Shown: positions 15,102 through 20,995 of the stretch, one piece after another
Layout: every line of letters begins with the position of its first letter
How positions within the stretch are numbered: the stretch's first letter is position 1
DNA from: Patescibacteria group bacterium
GTDB taxonomy: Bacteria; Patescibacteriota; Microgenomatia; Levybacterales; UBA12049
Length of the DNA stretch: 32,695 nucleotides
Direction: 5' to 3'
Assembly: GCA_023485865.1 (NCBI GenBank)
Contig: JAMCZC010000019.1
Span: 1-32,695, forward strand
Translations under genes and position numbers: made by a program
The notes under the pieces: model-generated
Database searches by the model: none
What the model saw: the letters and a program-made list of their open reading frames with translations, nothing else
What the model was told of the DNA's origin: nothing

Positions 15102-15344
15102 TTACCTTACTATAAAAGGCAAAAGAGCTAAATGCCTTGCGTGTTTTACTGCAATCCCTAAAGCTTTTTGATGCTTAGAGCAAAGTCCCGACCTTGACCT
15201 TGGAATAATTTTCCCTCTTTCGGTAATAAATCTTTGCAAAACTGCCGTGTCTGCGAACGTCGGTTCTTTTTTCTCATCGCAAAAATAGCACTTTTTAGGG
15301 GCGTTTGTTTTTTGAATTCTTCGTTTTGGTTTTGATTTTGCCAT
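15102..15344 (-). CDS. rpsR: 30S ribosomal protein bS18
   Basis: 80 aa. After a basic N-terminus (KSKPKRRIQK) come CYFCDEKKEP, a CxxC pair, then DTAVLQRFITERGKIIPRSR, GLCSKHQKALGIAVKHARHLALLPF. The CxxC plus C-x-x-H suggests a zinc-binding C+ form of bS18. It binds 16S rRNA with bS6 on the platform of the small subunit. Third gene of the rpsF-ssb-rpsR order, separated from ssb by an 80-bp word-like spacer. Confidence 0.95.
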   Translation of the reverse strand: MAKSKPKRRIQKTNAPKKCYFCDEKKEPTFADTAVLQRFITERGKIIPRSRSGLCSKHQKALGIAVKHARHLALLPFIVR

Positions 15345-15349
15345 AATCC

Positions 15350-15424
15350 TACTTTTAGTCGCAAATCCGAAATCCTAATATCGAAATCCGAAATTTTCGA
15401 ATTTCGAGTTTCGTGCTTCGAATT
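15350..15424. repeat. Word-like spacer between ssb and rpsR
   Basis: Built from repeats of CGAAATCCGAAAT and related words such as TCGAATTTCGAGTTTCGTGC. No ORF. I recall similar text-like repeats from many CPR assemblies. Confidence 0.6.
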
Positions 15425-15931
15425 TTAGAACGGTATATCGTCAGGAACTATTTCTTCCTCTTCCGGAGATTCTTTAGACTCCTCTGCTTTCTCTTCTTTT
15501 TTAGTTTTAGAACTTTGTTTTGCAGGAGTTTTTTCCTCTTCTTTTTCGGAATGTTCCGGTTCCGGTGATTCCGAAACCTGATTAGGAGCGTCTGGTCTTT
15601 TGGAATCGAGTAAAATCATATCCGAAATTACAATTTCGGTTGTCTGCTTTTGGTTTCCGTCCTGAGCCGTCCAGGACCTAGTTGTAAGTCTTCCCTCAAC
15701 AAATACTTTTCTTCCTTTTACCAAAAATTGTGAGCATAATTCGGCCAGCTTATTCCAGGCAATAATTCTATGGAACTCAACCTCTTCTTTTTTCTCGCCC
15801 GTATCGGTTGTCCAGCTTCTGTTTGTCGCAATAGAAAAAGAACAAACCGCAGTGCCTTGCGGCGTGTACCTTAATTCCGGGTCTCTGGTTAAATTTCCAA
15901 TTAATTGAACTCTGTTTAAACTTCGTGCCAT
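15425..15931 (-). CDS. ssb: Single-stranded DNA-binding protein
   Basis: 168 aa. An OB-fold spans residues 1-110 (LNRVQLIGNLTRDPELRYTP, FSIATNRSW, EFHRIIAWNKLAELCSQFL, GRKVFVEGRLTTRSW). A Glu/Lys-rich disordered tail of about 55 residues follows, ending in the protein-recruiting acidic tip DDIPF. It protects ssDNA and recruits repair and replication partners. The middle position between rpsF and rpsR is classical. A weak Shine-Dalgarno-like TAAGG lies close to the ATG. Confidence 0.96.
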   Translation of the reverse strand: MARSLNRVQLIGNLTRDPELRYTPQGTAVCSFSIATNRSWTTDTGEKKEEVEFHRIIAWNKLAELCSQFLVKGRKVFVEGRLTTRSWTAQDGNQKQTTEIVISDMILLDSKRPDAPNQVSESPEPEHSEKEEEKTPAKQSSKTKKEEKAEESKESPEEEEIVPDDIPF

Positions 15932-15934
15932 ACC

Positions 15935-16022
15935 TTATTAATTTTAAATTTTTAATTTCTAATTTTCAATCAATGATTCAATGTTCAAATGAAAATTCAA
16001 TGAAAATTGAAAATTGTTACTT
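15935..16022. repeat. Word-like spacer between rpsF and ssb
   Basis: AT-rich words such as AATTTTAAATTTTTAATTTC and AATGAAAATTGAAAATTG. No ORF or terminator. Confidence 0.6.
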
Positions 16023-16028
16023 GAAAAT

Positions 16029-16304
16029 TCATCTTCTTAAAAAAAGATGTCTAAGGATTTCCTCTTGTGCCATAAGTTTTTTCTCAAAATCCAAAGGGGG
16101 AACATCTTTTGCTTCTAACAGATAATTAAGATAAAAACCCGCCGTTTCTTTTTTTATAGAATGAGCTAAGGGTTTTTGTCCCCATTCTTCTTCCTTTGCT
16201 ATTTTAACATCTTTTAGCCAAGTTTTAATGGTTGCTAACAGTTTTTTTCTTTGAATTTCCGACAAAGACGCCCTTAGAACTAGTACCAATTGATAATTTC
16301 TCAT
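16029..16304 (-). CDS. rpsF: 30S ribosomal protein bS6
   Basis: 91 aa. It starts MRNYQLVLVLRA and contains WGQKPLAHSIKKETAGFYLN and the terminal EEILRHLFLRR, covering the ferredoxin-like bS6 fold. bS6 pairs with bS18 on the platform. It heads the rpsF-ssb-rpsR operon. In several bacteria the bS6:bS18 complex represses this operon through an mRNA hairpin. Here the predicted 24-nt leader consists almost only of a hairpin (16312-16326). Confidence 0.93.
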   Translation of the reverse strand: MRNYQLVLVLRASLSEIQRKKLLATIKTWLKDVKIAKEEEWGQKPLAHSIKKETAGFYLNYLLEAKDVPPLDFEKKLMAQEEILRHLFLRR

Positions 16305-16311
16305 TGTTTAC

Positions 16312-16326
16312 TCACGTTTGACGTGA
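16312..16326 (-). promoter_or_regulatory. Hairpin in the rpsF leader
   Basis: On the minus strand TCACGT-CAA-ACGTGA has perfect 6-bp arms. It starts about 2 nt after the predicted transcription start and ends 7 nt before the rpsF ATG. No Shine-Dalgarno is present. Candidate autoregulatory or mRNA-stabilising hairpin. Confidence 0.5.
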
Positions 16327-16334
16327 TGCCTTTT

Positions 16335-16363
16335 ATCCTACCATATGAAAGATTCTAAAGCAA
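16335..16363 (-). promoter_or_regulatory. rpsF operon promoter
   Basis: Minus strand TTGCTT (16358-16363), 17 nt, then TAGGAT (16335-16340) with the TGG extension. Divergent from the PP2C-like promoter, whose -35 is 27 bp away. Confidence 0.6.
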
Positions 16364-16390
16364 GACCAAAATGAAAGCTTTTTGTACGGT

Positions 16391-16419
16391 TTGACCTCAT
16401 GGCGAATTGCTGATAGAAT
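16391..16419 (+). promoter_or_regulatory. Promoter of the PP2C-like gene
   Basis: TTGACC (16391-16396), a 17-nt spacer, TAGAAT (16414-16419) with TGA extension. The predicted leader is about 12 nt with no Shine-Dalgarno. Confidence 0.7.
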
Positions 16420-16437
16420 AACTCCAACGTCCTTGGT

Positions 16438-17865
16438 ATGGTAGAATCAACAGCCAGGTCTATTTCTTTACCCCTACGAACCGTAGGAGGCCTAACGACG
16501 GAAGTTCATCATTCATCCGACCCCGCAATCAGAAAACTTCACGAGCTTACTCAAGCAGAAACCCGGGGAATACCAACGTTCAGCTTTCTAAACGATGTCC
16601 AGAAAACTACGGACCCAGTAATCGAGGCTTTCTATGGTCCTCTACACACAGACAGGCTCGCAAAAGTGCAATTCAACTCCGATCCCGTAAGCCTCATCCA
16701 AGTTCCAGGAGCCGAAGCAGGAGGAGAATCAGGCTTCATGCTTGTCCAGGCAAATACCTGGGGAGCAGATATAAGAAGAACACATAGGTATGAAGGAAAA
16801 CTAAACGAAGACGCAACTCTTGTGGCGCCTTTTGGATACGGCAGGCTTTTAGCTGTTATGCTTGATGGCGCTAGCAGCCGAAGACCAATAAGCGGACTCG
16901 CCGAATTTGGAGTAACAGGATCATGGTATATTTCCCATATTGCTTCCTTGAAATTTCCATATTCAAAAGAATACATAGCGTTACTGACTGCGCCCGACAT
17001 AACCGCAAAAGATGTTATGATAAGTCTTAACGGTTGGTTAAAGAATGAGCTTGAAAAAATAGAAGGAGTTAACTATAGCGATGTTCTATCGATTCCGGGA
17101 ATGGCGGCAACTATCGCACTCGTTGATTACAATAGGCGGATAGTAAGTATTGCCCATGTGGCAGATACAATGGCTGTGGCAGAATATGATACGGATTTTG
17201 CAGTTTTGACAGACGATAAAAACTACCAATGGGATGAAAGAAAACGAAGACTGATAGATGATGTAGTTGCGGAAAGTGAAAAACTGGGTACTCACACTAC
17301 AAGAGTCACAGCAAAAGAAGATCCAAGGGTAAAAACCCATTTAGAAGAAACTTTTAGAGCCAAGATTAATACTCTTCCAATAGGCACGGGGATACTTAAC
17401 GGTCAGCCGGAATTAGTGCAAAACGACTTAATTTACTCCGACACCATAGAAATTCCAGCTGAAGGCGGATTAAAACTTCATTTGATGACAGACGGCGTTT
17501 ACACGATTTGGATGGGCCGGGGAGGCCAAGACAGCTTAAGAATTAGTGCAAGAAAATTATTGGGCGCATTAGACAATCCCTACAATTATCCCGGAAATAC
17601 TTTATCCGAAGTTGCCCAAAGAATATCCCTAGACCCTGATGGCCTAGTTTTAGCAAGAGCTAATGATGACTCAAGTAGGATATCTTTGGTGATACGAGAA
17701 GGGAAAGACTCGGTTGAGGCGGAAAATTTTAGAAACGAAAACGTGAGGCTCCTTTTGAGAGACAGCGATGAACTAGTTAAAGCTCGTGTAATTGCCGAAG
17801 AAATGATGCATCGGCCACAACCACAAACATTATTTCCCGACCCCAAAATACAAATTCAATACTAA
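16438..17865 (+). CDS. PP2C/PPM-like protein phosphatase, divergent
   Basis: 475 aa. The core has the ordered PP2C metal motifs: KLNEDATLVAP (about residue 123), AVMLDGASS (about 143), GMAATIALVDYNRRIVSIAHVADT (GTT...GDS region, with G-D replaced by A-D), LHLMTDGVYTIW and RANDDSSRISLVI. The four key Asp positions are retained, so activity on phospho-Ser/Thr is plausible. The first about 110 residues are an extra N-terminal region I do not recognise, and a tail of about 60 residues follows the core. There is no membrane segment. It is followed after 48 nt by a small membrane protein with a similar promoter. No kinase gene is nearby. Confidence 0.72.
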   Translation: MVESTARSISLPLRTVGGLTTEVHHSSDPAIRKLHELTQAETRGIPTFSFLNDVQKTTDPVIEAFYGPLHTDRLAKVQFNSDPVSLIQVPGAEAGGESGFMLVQANTWGADIRRTHRYEGKLNEDATLVAPFGYGRLLAVMLDGASSRRPISGLAEFGVTGSWYISHIASLKFPYSKEYIALLTAPDITAKDVMISLNGWLKNELEKIEGVNYSDVLSIPGMAATIALVDYNRRIVSIAHVADTMAVAEYDTDFAVLTDDKNYQWDERKRRLIDDVVAESEKLGTHTTRVTAKEDPRVKTHLEETFRAKINTLPIGTGILNGQPELVQNDLIYSDTIEIPAEGGLKLHLMTDGVYTIWMGRGGQDSLRISARKLLGALDNPYNYPGNTLSEVAQRISLDPDGLVLARANDDSSRISLVIREGKDSVEAENFRNENVRLLLRDSDELVKARVIAEEMMHRPQPQTLFPDPKIQIQY

Positions 17866-17876
17866 AATTTTTGAAC

Positions 17877-17906
17877 TTGACAAGAATGCTATTGACGGGA
17901 TAGAAT
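17877..17906 (+). promoter_or_regulatory. Promoter of the 108-aa membrane protein gene
   Basis: TTGACA (17877-17882), an 18-nt spacer, TAGAAT (17901-17906), then 7 nt to the ATG. A near-consensus leaderless promoter. Confidence 0.8.
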
Positions 17907-17913
17907 CTGTTGG

Positions 17914-18240
17914 ATGTCAGCGGAAATCCCAAGAAGTCAGGACAAAGTCGAGGCTCAAGCAACAAAAATGCAAAGATTAGGATACTTCCTTGCATCTGTC
18001 GGAGTAGTTTTAATCGGCCGCGCTCTTATCGTAAACAATGACGTAGATTTTATAAGAGGAGTGGAAGTCGTAGGAGGCACTCTTAGCCTGGCATCCAGCC
18101 TATTGTCCTTTGAAGAAGCTAAATTTTTTAGGGGACAAGTAGAAATGAGACGCACTATAGATGCGCTGGAGAAACGTCTGGATCCTTACGGGTTCCGAGA
18201 TACATCCAGTCCGCCAGTGGGAATGACAACAGAATATTAA
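17914..18240 (+). CDS. Small membrane protein, 108 aa, unrecognised
   Basis: A charged N-terminus (about 1-22) precedes two hydrophobic segments, GYFLASVGVVLIGRALIV (about 23-41) and VEVVGGTLSLASSLLSF (about 49-67), joined by a short polar loop (NNDVDF). A basic, possibly coiled tail follows (FFRGQVEMRRTIDALEKRLD). A hairpin topology with both ends in the cytoplasm is plausible. Function unknown. It follows the PP2C-like gene on the same strand but has its own strong promoter. Its stop overlaps that of the convergent ychF in one TTAA. Confidence 0.65.
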   Translation: MSAEIPRSQDKVEAQATKMQRLGYFLASVGVVLIGRALIVNNDVDFIRGVEVVGGTLSLASSLLSFEEAKFFRGQVEMRRTIDALEKRLDPYGFRDTSSPPVGMTTEY

Positions 18241-19343
18241 TTCCCGATTTTAAACTCTATTACGTCTCCATCTCTTACAATATAATCCCGGCCTTCAAGC
18301 CTGTCTTTTCCGTGTTCCCTGCTCCCTTTCCAGCCGTTGTATTGAACAAAATCTGGAAAGCTGACAACTTCCGCTTTAATAAATTTTTTCATAAAATCGG
18401 TATGGATTTCGCCGCTGGCCAAAAGCGCATTTGCACCCTTTTTGATAGTCCATGCCCTGACCTCTTTCTCTCCCGCCGTAAGAAATGAAATTAAACCAAG
18501 CTCCTCGTAGGCTTTTTTGATAAGTCTTTCCAAGCCCGATGTTTCAAAACCCAGATCTTTTAGGTACTGTTTTTGTTCATCTTCCGATAAAACCGCTAAA
18601 TCAGCCTCTATTTTGGCACAAATTACAACTATTTTCTCTTTCTTAATTCCTAATATATTAGTATACTTGTATACTAGTGGTTCTATATTATCTTTTAAGT
18701 ACTGGTCTTCCGAAACATTTAAGACAACAATTTCTTGTTTTGCGGTTAAGAAATTAAGCTCTTTTATTGCTTCCTTCTCCTGTTCATCAAGCACCATGTC
18801 TGAAATCGAAATTCCCTGATTTAGTTTTTGCTCAATCAAATCCAAGAAATTTTGATTTTTGAGTTGCATTTTTGCCTTTTGAGTTTTGAGTTTTGAGTTT
18901 TGGATAGTTTGCAAATCGGCAATTTGCAACTCTGTCCTGATTGTATCGTAGTCGCTTTTTGGGTCAACCGCCCCTTCTTTCAAGATATTTTCATCCTCAA
19001 ACGCCCTGACAACGTGGGCAATAACACTAACTTCGCGAATGTGCGACAAAAATTTATTACCCAATCCCGCACCCTCGCTTGCACCCTTAACAAGCCCCGC
19101 AATATCAACAAAATTGACAACCGCCGGCTTTATGGGCGGTTTCAATCCGCGCGAATCCGATTCCTGAACAATCTGCGCTAATCTTTCCAATCTTTCGTCC
19201 GGAACAGGAACTATCCCGACATTCGGCTCAATAGTGGCAAAGGGATAATTAGCAACAAACGCCTGCTGCTTCTTCAACAGCGCATTAAAAAGAGTAGATT
19301 TGCCAACATTCGGAAGTCCTATAATACCAATCGAGAGCGACAT
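18237..19343 (-). CDS. ychF: Obg-family ATPase/GTPase YchF
   Basis: 368 aa, standard length. The G domain has GLPNVGKSTLFNALL (P-loop), the switch DIAGLVKGASEGAGLGNKFL and NVSED in place of NKxD, the YchF hallmark giving ATP preference. A TGS domain closes the protein (FVQYNGWKGSREHGKDRLEG, YIVRDGDVIEFKIGN). It binds ribosomes and is linked to stress responses. The helical insertion around 150-175 (TIQNSKLKTQKAKMQLKNQ) is encoded by TTTTGAG word repeats and replaces the usual sequence. TATAAT lies 8 nt before the ATG. Confidence 0.95.
   Translation of the reverse strand: MSLSIGIIGLPNVGKSTLFNALLKKQQAFVANYPFATIEPNVGIVPVPDERLERLAQIVQESDSRGLKPPIKPAVVNFVDIAGLVKGASEGAGLGNKFLSHIREVSVIAHVVRAFEDENILKEGAVDPKSDYDTIRTELQIADLQTIQNSKLKTQKAKMQLKNQNFLDLIEQKLNQGISISDMVLDEQEKEAIKELNFLTAKQEIVVLNVSEDQYLKDNIEPLVYKYTNILGIKKEKIVVICAKIEADLAVLSEDEQKQYLKDLGFETSGLERLIKKAYEELGLISFLTAGEKEVRAWTIKKGANALLASGEIHTDFMKKFIKAEVVSFPDFVQYNGWKGSREHGKDRLEGRDYIVRDGDVIEFKIGN
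18876..18902. repeat. In-frame word repeat inside ychF
   Basis: Three tandem TTTTGAG units on the plus strand encode the QNSKLKTQK segment on the minus strand. Peptides of the form NSKLKTQNSKLK are, from memory, a recurring artefact of this repeat class in CPR proteins. Confidence 0.55.
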
Positions 19344-19351
19344 ATTTTAAT

Positions 19352-19357
19352 ATTATA
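19352..19357 (-). promoter_or_regulatory. -10 box of ychF
   Basis: Minus strand CTCGTGT then TATAAT, 8 nt to the ATG at 19343. Confidence 0.55.
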
Positions 19358-19388
19358 ACACGAGAGGTAGCTCTATAAAGATAAATTT

Positions 19389-19643
19389 TTATCTACTTAC
19401 AAAACGATGAAGTATCGAACTTACTAATGTTTGATAAGGGATACCTGTTTCAATTGCCTTTGTCTTCAGTTTTAAGACGTCCTTTTCAGATAAACGAATG
19501 TTAATATTTTTTGTTTTATTTAATGTTGCAGCAGCATATGCTTGATATTGCTTTATTTTATTTTTACCGATAGAAACAAGCTCTCCCCTCTCAAAGTCTT
19601 CAAGTAATTGTTTCTCTTCCTTATCTAAATCAAAATATTTCAT
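19389..19643 (-). CDS. BrnA/CopG-type antitoxin (ribbon-helix-helix)
   Basis: 84 aa. The N-terminal acidic half (LDKEEKQLLEDFERGELVSI) fits toxin-binding regions of CopG-antitoxin proteins. The C-terminal NINIRLSEKDVLKLKTKAIE then GIPYQTLVSSILHRFV is a ribbon-helix-helix DNA-binding domain. Expected roles: neutralise the toxin and repress the operon through the palindrome at 19942-19963. Its ATG directly follows the toxin stop, and the consensus Shine-Dalgarno AAAGGAGG lies inside the last toxin codons, so translation is coupled. Toxin-first order is the brnTA arrangement. Confidence 0.82.
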   Translation of the reverse strand: MKYFDLDKEEKQLLEDFERGELVSIGKNKIKQYQAYAAATLNKTKNINIRLSEKDVLKLKTKAIETGIPYQTLVSSILHRFVSR

Positions 19644-19928
19644 TTATTTTCCCCTCCTTTCTATAATATATTGTTTTGTTGCTTTTCTACTTGGAATAAT
19701 TGTCTTTAAGAAAATTTTTTCTTCATCTTCAACAAATGGCACTAAATATGCATAATCATTAATAGTAACGATAAAAATCTTTTGATTTGGATATCGATTT
19801 TTGTTTGGATGTTCGACGATATCTAACAAGTTACTTTCTTCTATTGCATTTAGTATGTCCTCAAATGAAATTTCTCTTTCTTGTTTTAGTTGCTCATTCT
19901 TCTTCTCATCCCAATCGATATATTTCAT
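19644..19928 (-). CDS. BrnT-like RelE-superfamily toxin
   Basis: 94 aa from the ATG at 19928. MKYIDWDEKKNEQLKQEREI then SFEDILNAIEE is the BrnT N-terminus. IFIVTINDYAYLVPFVEDEE is the central sheet and KTIIPSRKATKQYI the C-terminal motif with its basic residues. BrnT-type toxins are ribonucleases that block translation; activity here is inferred. I reject the upstream TTG at 19964 as start because it is the -35 box. The ATG lies 7 nt after the -10, giving a leaderless toxin message while the antitoxin has a strong Shine-Dalgarno. Confidence 0.78.
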   Translation of the reverse strand: MKYIDWDEKKNEQLKQEREISFEDILNAIEESNLLDIVEHPNKNRYPNQKIFIVTINDYAYLVPFVEDEEKIFLKTIIPSRKATKQYIIERRGK

Positions 19929-19935
19929 TACGCCT

Positions 19936-19964
19936 ATAATATGACATTTCATATGAAATGTCAA
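19936..19964 (-). promoter_or_regulatory. Toxin-antitoxin promoter with overlapping palindromic operator
   Basis: On the minus strand the -35 box TTGACA (19959-19964), exactly 17 nt and TATTAT (19936-19941). A perfect 22-bp palindrome (19942-19963; half-site TGACATTTCAT) fills the spacer and overlaps the -35. This is what an autoregulated TA operon with a ribbon-helix-helix repressor should look like. Confidence 0.85.
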
Positions 19965-19986
19965 TAGGCTACTTTTATAAGCGCCG

Positions 19987-20112
19987 TCAAGATGCCGCTG
20001 AATGAACTATCTTTCCCCATTGATCTCTTTCTATAATTTCTCTTTCTTTTCGTGGTTTTGGGAGTTTTACTTTAATTTCAAAGGGGAAATGTCGTGTTGT
20101 ATTCGTGCTATC
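19987..20112 (-). pseudogene. Possible gene remnant, about 41 codons without a start
   Basis: Stop-to-stop minus-strand frame with protein-like composition (FPFEIKVKLPKPRKEREIIE, then RDQWGKIVHSAAS). No ATG, GTG or TTG precedes it in frame. An overlapping frame has an ATG-started 20-codon ORF, so a frameshifted remnant is possible. It may be chance. It lies between the TA promoter and the IMPase-family gene. Confidence 0.25.
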
Positions 20113-20125
20113 TCAATACTTAAAT

Positions 20126-20914
20126 TCATATTTTTGAAAGAATATTAACTAATTCCTGATGAAGCGATAAGCCATTACTGGCAATGTTTCTTCCAACAGA
20201 TAAATTTTCTATTCCCATACCACTCCAATCGGTAACCTTTGCTCCTGCTTCTTTTGCTATAAATGCCCCCGGTATGGCATCGTATTCGTTTGTTTCATCA
20301 TTTAGCATTGCTTCAATTTCCCCCTCAGCCAACAAGCAATAATAATAGATTCCGCACCAATCATCTAGCTTTCTGCGGATGCGTAAATCGTATAGCGCTT
20401 TATCAATTTTGTTCCTTATATCCGAGGGGGTGTTATACGAATAGTTTGTATGAACGTTGCTTCGATTAACATCGTTGTTACTATTCACTTTAATTTGCTG
20501 TCCATTTTTAAAAGCGCCCTTCCCTTCTACTGCGTAGTACGTTACATCTGTTATCGGGTTATAAACCATGGAAAAAAGACATTTTTCTTTATCAGCCAGC
20601 GCAATTGCGATTACAAAAACAGGAATGTTTAATGTAAAATTTGAAGTTCCTTCAAGAGGGTCAACAATAAAGCGGTAAGCGCTATTTGTTCTTTTGTCTG
20701 ATTTTTCTTCGGAATAAATATCGACATCTGGATACTTTTCTCTTAATTTGGAAACAATAATATTGTTGCTTTCTAAATCGGCTTTTGTAAGCAAATCTCT
20801 AACGCTCGTTTTTTCTTTAAAATCCACCCTGCTTTTAAAATGCCTTAAAAGCACTTTACCCGCTGACTTAAGAATACTTTCAATATAATCTATATCTTCT
20901 TTGCTTATACTCAT
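20126..20914 (-). CDS. Inositol monophosphatase family protein (SuhB/CysQ-like)
   Basis: 262 aa, normal length. Metal-binding motifs are DIYSEEKSD (first Glu pair), FIVDPLEGTSNFTLNIPVF (usual DPLDGTxNF, second Asp here Glu) and the C-terminal block EYDAIPGAFIAKEAGAKVTD (usually WD...AG...EAG). This Li+-sensitive Mg2+-phosphatase fold acts on inositol phosphate, PAP or fructose-1,6-bisphosphate. The Asp-to-Glu change and the Trp-to-Tyr before the last Asp leave the substrate open. Start chosen at the ATG with TATAAT 6 nt upstream. Confidence 0.88.
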   Translation of the reverse strand: MSISKEDIDYIESILKSAGKVLLRHFKSRVDFKEKTSVRDLLTKADLESNNIIVSKLREKYPDVDIYSEEKSDKRTNSAYRFIVDPLEGTSNFTLNIPVFVIAIALADKEKCLFSMVYNPITDVTYYAVEGKGAFKNGQQIKVNSNNDVNRSNVHTNYSYNTPSDIRNKIDKALYDLRIRRKLDDWCGIYYYCLLAEGEIEAMLNDETNEYDAIPGAFIAKEAGAKVTDWSGMGIENLSVGRNIASNGLSLHQELVNILSKI

Positions 20915-20920
20915 GAAAAG

Positions 20921-20926
20921 ATTATA
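20921..20926 (-). promoter_or_regulatory. -10 box of the IMPase-family gene
   Basis: Minus strand TATAAT then CTTTTC and the ATG at 20914 (6 nt). Confidence 0.65.
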
Positions 20927-20953
20927 GCAGAATCCCCTTTTTGCCTGTTGTCA

Positions 20954-20972
20954 ACTCCGATTCAATCGGAGT
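20954..20972. repeat. 19-bp palindrome ahead of the surface-protein promoter
   Basis: ACTCCGATT, C, AATCGGAGT: perfect 9-bp arms ending 11 nt before the -10 box, where a -35 would sit. Placement fits an operator or a terminator-like hairpin between divergent genes. Confidence 0.6.
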
Positions 20973-20983
20973 CAATTGCGTGG

Positions 20984-20989
20984 TATAAT
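20984..20989 (+). promoter_or_regulatory. Extended -10 box of the surface-protein gene
   Basis: TGG then TATAAT, 6 nt to the ATG at 20996. The -35 position is occupied by the palindrome. Confidence 0.7.
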
Positions 20990-20995
20990 TTTGTT

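Noticed and set aside
18660-18676. GTATAC-TT-GTATAC in ychF matching the core of the structured repeat
   Set aside because: Only the short palindromic core matches and it encodes conserved-looking LVYKYT residues. There is no flanking similarity, so chance is likely.
20948-20995. Longer start (16 extra residues) for the surface protein
   Set aside because: The extension would run through the palindrome and the TATAAT. The ATG at 20996 fits the 6-nt rule and begins a basic N-terminus before the membrane helix.
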